The notes below the pieces were generated by a model, which saw nothing but the letters and a program-made list of their open reading frames with translations, ran no database searches and was not told the origin of the DNA. A program made the translations under genes and the position numbers. A stretch of DNA of 14,330 nt from Clostridia bacterium (lineage in GTDB: Bacteria; Bacillota; Clostridia; Oscillospirales; CAG-272), in contig JAFNZX010000344.1 in NCBI GenBank assembly GCA_017382615.1, positions 1-14,330 of the forward strand. The letters are read 5' to 3'. Every line of letters begins with the position of its first letter. The stretch's first letter is position 1. Shown here piece by piece: positions 6,229-12,497 of the stretch.

Positions 6229-6509
6229 TATAGCCGTAGAGAGCCGAACTCATACGCCCTGCGGCGAGAATTTTTCGCGTCTTATGCCAAATCTCGCCTC
6301 GCAAGATGCGTATCTTGCTTCAACTCGCTTTGACAAAATCCCTCAGAAAATTCAACGCCGGAGGGTGCAGCGCAGTTTTGCGCGAGCAAATATTTCGCAG
6401 ATGCAAAGAGAAAATGCGAAGCAATATAAGATATTGCGAGCATTTTATCTGCCGCAGGTGCAGATATTTGCCGCTCAAAACCGTGTGAGTTCGGCTCTCT
6501 TCGGCTATA
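6229..6509. mobile_element. Putative MITE-like element with 28-bp inverted termini
   Basis: Terminal inverted repeats 6229-6256 and 6482-6509 match at 26 of 28 positions (both begin TATAGCCG reading inward). The TA at each outer edge is compatible with a TA target duplication. The interior is non-coding and hairpin-rich: GCAAGAT-GCGT-ATCTTGC (6303-6320), GCGCA-GTTT-TGCGC (6370-6383), GCAATAT-AAG-ATATTGC (6421-6437). Weak ORFs across it look like chance. It separates the last TA-operon gene from that operon's terminator and supplies the gene's stop codon. A structured RNA on the minus strand is the alternative reading. Confidence 0.6.
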
Positions 6510-7023
6510 TGATTTTTTCTGCCTCTAATCTCAACAAATAAAACTCCCGAAGCCAAGCAGGCTGCTCATCCACACATAAAGCGAGTTTCTCCAGCGTTCT
6601 TTTCCCCACTCTCCTGTCAAGCACCGCGAACATTCTGACCAGCGGATTGACAGAAGATATGCTGCTCCCGATATCCTGATTGCGGTATTGCTCAAGTGCC
6701 AGACAAAATTCCTCGTCTAAATATTCGGTGCGCTGATCAGCCGGAATTTTATCCACCAAAGGCCAAAATTCCATCCAATATTCGCTCATGCCTACGGGAT
6801 TCTTGTTCTTGGTAAATCCATTTTCAATGAAGTACGTATTGACAGTTTCCAAAGAAAAGCGTTTGACCTGCCTGCCGTCAATGCAAACCTCAAAAATTCT
6901 GCACCCATCCATACCAACGTAGGTTGTGCAACCGTATCTGACTCTTCCGTGCAGCACCGAGGCAAGCATTTCTTGCTCAAGATATTTACGCATACCGCTC
7001 CACGAGCCTAAAATCTTTCCCAT
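6505..7023 (-). CDS. SF0329-like protein of unknown function
   Basis: A 172-residue soluble protein. The N-terminal pattern (MGKILGSWSGMRKYLEQ, then LHGRVRYGCTTY and an EVCIDGRQV strand) resembles the SF0329 family, whose function is unknown. This assignment is from memory of the family pattern and is tentative. ATG 7023-7021 is chosen because GAGG lies 7-8 nt upstream; an in-frame GTG at 7029 is closer to the antitoxin stop but poorly spaced from the SD. It starts 9 nt after the antitoxin stop, so it is the third gene of the toxin-antitoxin operon. The stop codon TAG (6507-6505) lies in the terminal repeat of the element at 6229-6509, so the natural C-terminus may have been slightly longer or different. 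Confidence 0.6.
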   Translation of the reverse strand: MGKILGSWSGMRKYLEQEMLASVLHGRVRYGCTTYVGMDGCRIFEVCIDGRQVKRFSLETVNTYFIENGFTKNKNPVGMSEYWMEFWPLVDKIPADQRTEYLDEEFCLALEQYRNQDIGSSISSVNPLVRMFAVLDRRVGKRTLEKLALCVDEQPAWLREFYLLRLEAEKII

Positions 7024-7032
7024 CCACACACC

Positions 7033-7356
7033 TCAATTTTCTTCCGACAATGATACAATCCCCGATTTCTGCGGGAAAGAAGGATCCTTTTGCGTCATAG
7101 ACAATAATCTGCAAGCCGCACCCTCGGGGTGGTTTCTCCCTGATTCCCAAGCCTCCACAGTTTTGACGGAAACACCTAAATAACCCGCAAACAGCTTTTG
7201 TGTCAGCCCCGTACTCTTGCGGATGGCTTTGATCTCTTCGGGAGCAAAGCAGCCGATGGGTTCTACCGTCAAAACAGTGGTTTTAGCTTTCAAAATCCCC
7301 TTTTCATGCGCAATCGCTTGATCAAGTCCGGTTTTGATATCATCAAAAATACCCAT
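7033..7356 (-). CDS. XRE-family antitoxin (HigA/MqsA-like)
   Basis: A 107-residue DNA-binding protein. Residues about 38-90 hold the helix-turn-helix: EEIKAIRKSTGLTQKLFAG, then LGVSVKTVEAWESGRNHPEG, the layout of HigA/MqsA-type antitoxins (LTQ..FA..LGVS..TV..WE.G...P.G). The N-terminal ~35 residues probably contact the toxin. Known: such proteins neutralise RelE/HigB-type mRNA interferases and repress their own operon. Start ATG 7356 has AAAGGAGG 7 nt ahead and lies 12 nt after the toxin stop. Gene order is toxin then antitoxin, as in higBA. The palindrome at 7632-7648 is the obvious operator candidate. Confidence 0.88.
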   Translation of the reverse strand: MGIFDDIKTGLDQAIAHEKGILKAKTTVLTVEPIGCFAPEEIKAIRKSTGLTQKLFAGYLGVSVKTVEAWESGRNHPEGAACRLLSMTQKDPSFPQKSGIVSLSEEN

Positions 7357-7368
7357 ATCGTGCCTCCT

Positions 7369-7593
7369 TTACTTCTCGTTTTCGCGTAATTGATTCTCAA
7401 GTGCTTGGATCATTTGCTTGATCTCTGCTCTCTCCGAATCGGTCAAGTTGTCTTTCACATTTTTAGGATATGCGGTAATCAAAAAAATTTTCTCATAAAC
7501 TTCAAAATCCACATATATGACGCGAACGCTTCCGCTCTTCCCTCTTTGCTCGAAAGCAAATCTCATTTTCCGAACGCCGCCCGTTCCTTTCAT
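7369..7593 (-). CDS. RelE/HigB-like toxin, N-terminally shortened
   Basis: A 74-residue protein matching the central and C-terminal part of HigB-2/RelE-type toxins: KGTGGVRKMRFAFE, then VRVIYVDF, IFLITAYPKN and a C-terminal helix. Full-length relatives are about 100-110 residues and have some 30-45 residues before KGTGG. Here the frame upstream of ATG 7593 still reads YLSDPKVGAV, which looks like the usual segment before KGTGG. It then runs into the promoter and an in-frame TAA (about 7640), with no start codon. Either the gene lost its first part or a short form is used. SD is weak (AAGG about 11 nt upstream). The beta-sheet core residues are present; activity is uncertain. Confidence 0.75.
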   Translation of the reverse strand: MKGTGGVRKMRFAFEQRGKSGSVRVIYVDFEVYEKIFLITAYPKNVKDNLTDSERAEIKQMIQALENQLRENEK

Positions 7594-7626
7594 GACAGCA
7601 CCGACCTTGGGATCTGACAGATATTT

Positions 7627-7655
7627 ATTATACCCTATTTAATAGGGTTTGTCAA
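7627..7655 (-). promoter_or_regulatory. TA operon promoter with internal operator palindrome
   Basis: On the minus strand: TTGACA (7655-7650), 17-bp spacer, TATAAT (7632-7627). The spacer is largely the perfect palindrome ACCCTATT-(T)-AATAGGGT (7632-7648), whose edge touches the -10 box. A repressor such as the downstream HTH antitoxin bound there would block RNA polymerase, the usual autoregulation in toxin-antitoxin operons. Transcription would start about 25-30 nt before the toxin ATG. Confidence 0.85.
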
Positions 7656-7691
7656 TACCCGTAATAAAACAATCATTTTGAAAAATAAATC

Positions 7692-7720
7692 TTTACAAAT
7701 ATGAAAATATATGTTATAAT
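7692..7720 (+). promoter_or_regulatory. Sigma-A promoter of the DUF2079 gene
   Basis: TTTACA (7692-7697), 17-bp spacer, TATAAT (7715-7720), 37 bp before the GTG start. It fires away from the TA promoter; the two -35 boxes are 36 bp apart, so occupancy at one might affect the other. Confidence 0.82.
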
Positions 7721-7757
7721 AGTATGATTATACGCATGCGCGGAAGGAGGCGGTGAC

Positions 7758-9521
7758 GTGAAAAAACAAAAAACGGCAGAAAGTACGCCAAACAAGCTCA
7801 TTCTGCCCATATTCGCAGCCCTTTGTGCGCTGTTTGCAAGCGGTGCCGTCGTTGGCATTACGGTGCTCTCCACGCCTGCGCTCGGATGGCGTTTATTTGC
7901 CACCCTGCTTCCGGGATACGTTGCGTGCTTTGCAATCGTATTTCTCGTCGTGCTGGGCTACGGCTCTATCTACAAGCCCATCGCCTTTGCAACGCTGCCC
8001 GCTGCCTGCCTTGCATGCGGCGTGCGCACCGTGTTTTTATCCGCTCCCTACTCCCGTCCCATGGTCATTGCCTGGATATTTGCCCTGCTTTGCGCAGCTT
8101 GCATTGCAGCAAGCCTTTGGGCATTGCGCACCTTTCCCGAGCCAATCAAAAAATCCGACAAAAAAATCCCCGCCTCGGTTTATGCGATTGCACTGACCGC
8201 TCTTGCTGCAGCACTCTCGCTTACATTGTATACAATCCTCTTGCACAGCCGCCTGCAGACTCTGCAAACGGGCAACACCGCGCAAGCAGAGATTGGACAG
8301 ATGCTGTACTTCATGCAGCACAGCGGCAACCCATTCACCACCTTGATCGCAGGTGAGCCGCAGAGCTATTTTGCCACCCAATTCGCGCCGCTTTGGTATG
8401 TAATCTTACCCGTATATTTACTGTTCGGGCACAGCATGCTTGCCGTGGGCATAGCCCTGTACGCGCTTTTGCTGACCGCACTCATTCCGCTGTGGCGCAT
8501 TTGCCGCAGACACGCACTGTCTCCTTGGCAAACCGCTGCCCTTTGCGCAGCGTGCGCGCTTTGCCCCTTGGTTGTGGGCGGCGGTGCTTCGGGCGGTGCA
8601 CTCTCCATGCTCTCCCTGCCCTTGATCCTTTGGATTGCGGATGCAGCACAGAGCAAACGCCCCTATCTTGCACTCATTCCGACAATCCTTTGCCTGTGCA
8701 TCGGGTTTGAGGTCAGCATGTGGACAAGCTTCGTCTGCCTCTATCTTGCGCTCATAGCCCCCAAGGAGTACAGACGCGCAGGCATTCTCTGTACCGCAGT
8801 ATCGTTTGGTGCAACCGTTGCCACCGCCGTATATCTTGCCGTAGCGGGCAGCCCCGTAATCACAGAGCTGTTTTCCGGCATCGGCTTGCAGGCAGGGCAA
8901 AAGCTGCTGTTCTTGATGCTGTTATTGACCCCCTTTGCGCTTCTGCCTCTGCTTTGCAAGCAGAAATCCGCACTCGTGCTGCTCTTCCCCTTGGTACTGT
9001 TCCATTTGGTCGCAAATGCATCGGTCTTTAGCGGTGCGTTCTGCACCTACGCATTCCCCGCCGTGGCAGCCGTCGCGCTGCTTGCGGTCAAGGGCACTGC
9101 CAACCTGCATATACAAATGAGAGGAATCTCCCTTTCCCGCATGCTCCCTGCGCTTGCGCTAAGCATCTCCCTTTTGACGGCAACGCCTTACGTTGCAACG
9201 CTGCACGCTCTGTACGTCAAGACAGACGAGCAGACACAGACCGACGCATTCCGCATGCACGAGCTTTTGGAGAGCTTGCCGGACAATGCAGCCGTGACCG
9301 CATCCGACAGCCTGCTTGCAGCACTCTGCGAGCGCACGTGGCTGTTCTCGCTGGATGCACACCCCGAAAGCCCCGAAACCAACGTCGTCGTCATCGACCT
9401 GCGCGAGGAATATACCACCTCGGACACCGAGCAATACGGCGTTGCGTATTATCAATCGCTTGGCTACACCTTGCGTGACGACCTCTCCCGCGAGGGCATC
9501 TTAGCGGTGCTGTTCAAGTAG
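7758..9521 (+). CDS. DUF2079 polytopic membrane protein
   Basis: A 587-residue integral membrane protein with about a dozen hydrophobic segments (from about residue 14 to 485) and a soluble C-terminal domain of about 100 residues. DUF2079 features: a loop after the fifth membrane segment with QAEIGQMLYFMQHSGNPFTTL (near 176-196), then ATQFAPLWYVILPVYLLFG (206-224), matching the family's HFSPI..L.PLY. The C-terminal PDNAAVTASDSLLAALCER and later VVVIDLRE also follow the family pattern. Known: DUF2079 proteins are related in topology to GT-C glycosyltransferases, but no reaction is established; the usual charged residues of the first loop are weak here. GTG 7758 start has GGAAGGAGG 7 nt upstream. 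It is monocistronic or leads into prfB, 106 bp away. Confidence 0.85.
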   Translation: MKKQKTAESTPNKLILPIFAALCALFASGAVVGITVLSTPALGWRLFATLLPGYVACFAIVFLVVLGYGSIYKPIAFATLPAACLACGVRTVFLSAPYSRPMVIAWIFALLCAACIAASLWALRTFPEPIKKSDKKIPASVYAIALTALAAALSLTLYTILLHSRLQTLQTGNTAQAEIGQMLYFMQHSGNPFTTLIAGEPQSYFATQFAPLWYVILPVYLLFGHSMLAVGIALYALLLTALIPLWRICRRHALSPWQTAALCAACALCPLVVGGGASGGALSMLSLPLILWIADAAQSKRPYLALIPTILCLCIGFEVSMWTSFVCLYLALIAPKEYRRAGILCTAVSFGATVATAVYLAVAGSPVITELFSGIGLQAGQKLLFLMLLLTPFALLPLLCKQKSALVLLFPLVLFHLVANASVFSGAFCTYAFPAVAAVALLAVKGTANLHIQMRGISLSRMLPALALSISLLTATPYVATLHALYVKTDEQTQTDAFRMHELLESLPDNAAVTASDSLLAALCERTWLFSLDAHPESPETNVVVIDLREEYTTSDTEQYGVAYYQSLGYTLRDDLSREGILAVLFK

Positions 9522-9543
9522 CCGCTGTGCCTTACCGTTCGCA

Positions 9544-9566
9544 GGGACCGGCGTCCCCGACGGTCC
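9544..9566 (+). repeat. GC-rich hairpin between the DUF2079 gene and prfB
   Basis: GGACCG (9545-9550) pairs with CGGTCC (9561-9566) around a 10-nt loop; an alternative GGGAC/GTCCC pairing overlaps it. No T-run follows, so it is at best a weak terminator and looks more like a short dispersed palindrome. The A-rich stretch 9580-9627 after it leads to the prfB start. Confidence 0.5.
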
Positions 9567-9627
9567 GTAATTTCCCGTAACAAAAAACGAAAAAATAATA
9601 ATCTATATAAAGGACAGGTAAAAAACA

Positions 9628-10734
9628 ATGATAGTTGCTTTAGAAGAGGCAAGACTTGCCTTGGTAAATATGAGAGCAGATCTCAAAGAGCTCGGCGAGC
9701 AGCTTAAAATCGAGCAGGCGCGCGCGACAGTCGAGGAGCTGGAGCAGCAGACCTCCGATCCCGATTTCTGGGGAAACACCGAGAAATCCTCCAAGGTGCT
9801 GCAGACCATCAAGCAGCAGAAGGACAAGATTGAAAGCTACGAGGCACTGTGCACCCGTCTTGAGGACGCAATTGTGCTTGCCGAAATGGCAATTGACGAA
9901 AACGACGAGAGCTGCGTTGAGGAGGTGCAGGGTGAGCTTGCCGAGATTACCGCAATTGCGGAAAAGAAGCGCACCGAGGTACTGCTTTCGGGCGAATACG
10001 ACAGAAACAACGCCATCATCTCCTTCCACCCCGGTGCAGGCGGCACAGAGGCACAGGACTGGTGCCAGATGCTTTACCGCATGATCAATCGCTGGTGCGA
10101 GGCAAACGGCTTTAAGGTCAAGCTGACCGACTGGCTGGACGGCGATGATGCAGGTTTGAAGTCCGCTACCATTTTCGTTGAGGGTGAGAACGCTTACGGC
10201 TTTTTAAAGAGCGAAAACGGCGTGCATCGCCTTGTGCGCGTATCCCCCTTTGACTCCGCAGGACGCAGACAGACCTCCTTTGCTTCCATTGAGGTCATGC
10301 CCGAGTTTGATAAGCTGGACGACGTAGTCGTACGCGAGGAGGACTACGATTTCGTGACCTTCCACTCCAGCGGTGCGGGCGGTCAGAACATCAACAAGGT
10401 ATCCTCCGCAGTTCGTCTGATCCACAAGCCCACGGGTATCGTGGTCGCTTGCCAGACAGAGCGTTCGCAGCTGCAGAATAAGGAAACCGCAATGCGCATG
10501 CTGAAATCCAAACTCATGGAGATCAAGATCAAGGAAAGACTTGACACCATCGACGAAATCAAGGGCAACAAGACCAAGATCGAGTGGGGCTCTCAGATCC
10601 GCTCTTACGTCTTCATGCCCTACACGCTTGTCAAGGACCTGCGCACCGGCTTTGAAACCGGTGACGTGCAGAAGGTTATGGACGGCGACCTTGACGGCTT
10701 TATCAACGCGTACCTGAAATCCATTTCTCAATAA
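9628..10734 (+). CDS. prfB: Peptide chain release factor 2
   Basis: Class I release factor that recognises UGA/UAA stop codons and triggers peptide release on the ribosome. In 368 residues: an N-terminal helical domain with SDPDFW (43-48), PGAGGTEAQDW (135-145), the SPF stop-codon recognition tripeptide (206-208) that marks RF2 rather than RF1, and the catalytic GGQ (251-253). Odd: the frame is continuous from the ATG. The in-frame TGA and slippery CTT that force +1 frameshifting in most prfB genes near codon 25 are absent; the region reads LKELGEQLKIEQ instead. The feedback control by frameshifting is therefore missing, as in a minority of bacteria. An AGGACAGG-like SD lies rather far (about 12 nt) from the ATG. 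nnr follows after 32 nt. Confidence 0.95.
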   Translation: MIVALEEARLALVNMRADLKELGEQLKIEQARATVEELEQQTSDPDFWGNTEKSSKVLQTIKQQKDKIESYEALCTRLEDAIVLAEMAIDENDESCVEEVQGELAEITAIAEKKRTEVLLSGEYDRNNAIISFHPGAGGTEAQDWCQMLYRMINRWCEANGFKVKLTDWLDGDDAGLKSATIFVEGENAYGFLKSENGVHRLVRVSPFDSAGRRQTSFASIEVMPEFDKLDDVVVREEDYDFVTFHSSGAGGQNINKVSSAVRLIHKPTGIVVACQTERSQLQNKETAMRMLKSKLMEIKIKERLDTIDEIKGNKTKIEWGSQIRSYVFMPYTLVKDLRTGFETGDVQKVMDGDLDGFINAYLKSISQ

Positions 10735-10766
10735 ATTTTTGCATAAGCAGGCATACGGAGGGAATT

Positions 10767-12392
10767 ATGAAGACTATTCTGACAGCACAAGCTGCAAAAG
10801 CCAACGATCTTTATACCATCAACAGCCGCAATCGCACCGAGCAGGATCTGATCTCCTCGGCAGCCTACGCGGTATTCAACACCCTGCAAACAGAAGGATA
10901 CGACCTGCGCACTCCTTGCGTTCTTTGCGGCGGCGGCAATAACGGCGCCGACGGCTTGCAGCTTGCCTGCTTACTCAAGCAAGCAGGCTCCGAAGTCACC
11001 GTGCTGTATCTCGGTGCGCTTTACTCCGTGTCCGTAGCCGAAACCAAGAAGAGTGCAAAAAAGGCAACGGATGCTTACAATATTGACCCCGCCCTGCTCG
11101 GCACGCCCAAGCTTGAGGCAATGAGCGAACAGTGCCGCTACTTTTTCACGCAGGTACAAGCTGCAAATATTCCCGTTTTGACCACGCTTCCCGCAGAAGC
11201 ACTGCTCTCGGAGCAGCCCGCATACAGCGTTATCGTGGATGCAGTGTACGGCACCGGTCTGAACGGCGCTATTACCGACCGTAACGTCTGCAGCGTATTT
11301 GACCAAATCAATCTCAGCTCCATCCCCGTCGTCGCCATTGACATCCCCTCGGGCGCGCATTGTGATACCGGTGCGCTGGATGCACACGCACTGTACGCAG
11401 GCCAAACCGTATGCATGCAGGATCTCAAGCCCGCACACGTGCTCTTCCCTGCTGCGGGATATGCAGGCGTGCTGACGGTTGCCGATATCGGCATTGAGGC
11501 AGATCCCCTGCTTGAAGCACAATCCTCCCTGCAGTACATACAGGAAACGGACCTGGATACCCTGCTGCCCGCTCGCCCTGCGCGCGCCAATAAGGGCACG
11601 TTTGGCAGAGTGCTGGTGATTGCAGGCTCATTAGGCATGGCAGGTGCTGCATATCTTGCCGCTATGGCAGCGTATCGCGCAGGTGCTGGACTGGTCGAGA
11701 TCCTGACCACCTCCAAAAACCGTACCGTGCTGCAGCAGCTCATCCCCGAGGCGATCATCACCTTCTATACCGATAAATCCAAGCTCAAAAAAGCACTTAA
11801 GACAAGCCTGCCCCGCGCCGACGCAGTGGTGCTGGGATGCGGATTGGGCAGCTCCAAGCTTGCGCAAATTGCCGTCAAATACGTGCTTGGTAAAGCCAAG
11901 GTGCCGGTCGTTATCGATGCGGATGCACTCAACATCATTGCCAAAAAGAATGCACTGCTCAAAGGCGTCAGCAAAAAGAAAAAGTCTCAAATCATCATCA
12001 CGCCTCATCCTGTCGAGGCAGCTCGTCTGCTTGGCAGAAAAACGACCGCGGACGCCCTGCTTGCCAACCTTCCCGGGGCAATCGAGCAGCTTTGCAACAA
12101 ATACAAGGTCAACGTGCTGCTCAAGGACGCTCGTTCGCTGATCTACTCACACGATAAAAACACCCGTTACGTCAACCTGACAGGCAGCACTGCCCTTGCA
12201 GGTGCAGGCTCGGGCGACATTCTGGCAGGCTTGATTGGCGGTCTTTGCGCTTCCAAGACCAACGCCCTGCCCACAGCCACCTCTGCGGCACTTGCGGCAT
12301 ATCTGCACGGCAAGGCAGGCGAAGCAGCCGAGCAAAAGGTCGGCGCACGCGCCGCTATGGCAAGAGATATTCTGGATGCTTTGAAAAAGTAA
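10767..12392 (+). CDS. nnr: Bifunctional NAD(P)H-hydrate epimerase/dehydratase
   Basis: Repairs hydrated NAD(P)H: the N-terminal YjeF_N domain (about 1-250) epimerises R-NAD(P)HX, and the C-terminal ribokinase-like domain (about 265-541) dehydrates S-NAD(P)HX using ADP. Seen: GGGNNGADGL (55-64; most relatives have GNNGGDG), VDAVYGTGL (157-165), VVAIDIPSG (188-196), NKGTFGRVLVIAGS (275-288), DADALN (384-389), TPHPVEAARLL (412-422) and the ATP/ADP-site GAGSGD (479-484). The 541-residue length fits the fused bacterial form. The loop around 85-105 is longer and lysine-rich. GGAGG stands 6-7 nt before the ATG. It lies 32 nt after prfB on the same strand, so cotranscription is likely, and ends at the bidirectional terminator. 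Confidence 0.94.
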   Translation: MKTILTAQAAKANDLYTINSRNRTEQDLISSAAYAVFNTLQTEGYDLRTPCVLCGGGNNGADGLQLACLLKQAGSEVTVLYLGALYSVSVAETKKSAKKATDAYNIDPALLGTPKLEAMSEQCRYFFTQVQAANIPVLTTLPAEALLSEQPAYSVIVDAVYGTGLNGAITDRNVCSVFDQINLSSIPVVAIDIPSGAHCDTGALDAHALYAGQTVCMQDLKPAHVLFPAAGYAGVLTVADIGIEADPLLEAQSSLQYIQETDLDTLLPARPARANKGTFGRVLVIAGSLGMAGAAYLAAMAAYRAGAGLVEILTTSKNRTVLQQLIPEAIITFYTDKSKLKKALKTSLPRADAVVLGCGLGSSKLAQIAVKYVLGKAKVPVVIDADALNIIAKKNALLKGVSKKKKSQIIITPHPVEAARLLGRKTTADALLANLPGAIEQLCNKYKVNVLLKDARSLIYSHDKNTRYVNLTGSTALAGAGSGDILAGLIGGLCASKTNALPTATSAALAAYLHGKAGEAAEQKVGARAAMARDILDALKK

Positions 12393-12402
12393 ATACGATA
12401 CG

Positions 12403-12424
12403 AAAAAAGCCGCCCACGGGCTGC
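12403..12424 (-). terminator. Second minus-strand terminator
   Basis: On the minus strand a GC-rich stem (GCAGCC / GGCGGC with one A-G mismatch, CGTG loop; 12424-12409) is followed by six T (12408-12403). It would back up the main terminator for the gene at 12498-14330. Confidence 0.5.
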
Positions 12425-12435
12425 ACAATACGCAA

Positions 12436-12487
12436 AAAACAGCAGGAACTTGTTCATACCGAACAAAATCCTGCTGTTTTGTTTTTT
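12436..12487. terminator. Bidirectional rho-independent terminator
   Basis: AAAACAGCAGGA (12436-12447) pairs with TCCTGCTGTTTT (12469-12480); an inner TTGTTC/GAACAA stem (12450-12455, 12461-12466) extends it. A T-run follows on the plus strand (12477-12488) and A-run/T-run symmetry serves the minus strand. It lies between the convergent nnr and surface-protein genes. Confidence 0.92.
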
Positions 12488-12497
12488 TACCGTCCGA

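Noticed and set aside
5766..6504. tRNA or other known structured RNA gene in the hairpin-rich gaps
   Set aside because: No cloverleaf with a T-loop GTTCGAATC-type motif and CCA end was found; the structures are better described as inverted repeats and terminators.
6284..6556. Small protein genes within the inverted-repeat element, either strand
   Set aside because: The frames overlap several hairpins and the terminal repeats, lack Shine-Dalgarno sites, and give low-complexity products with no family resemblance.
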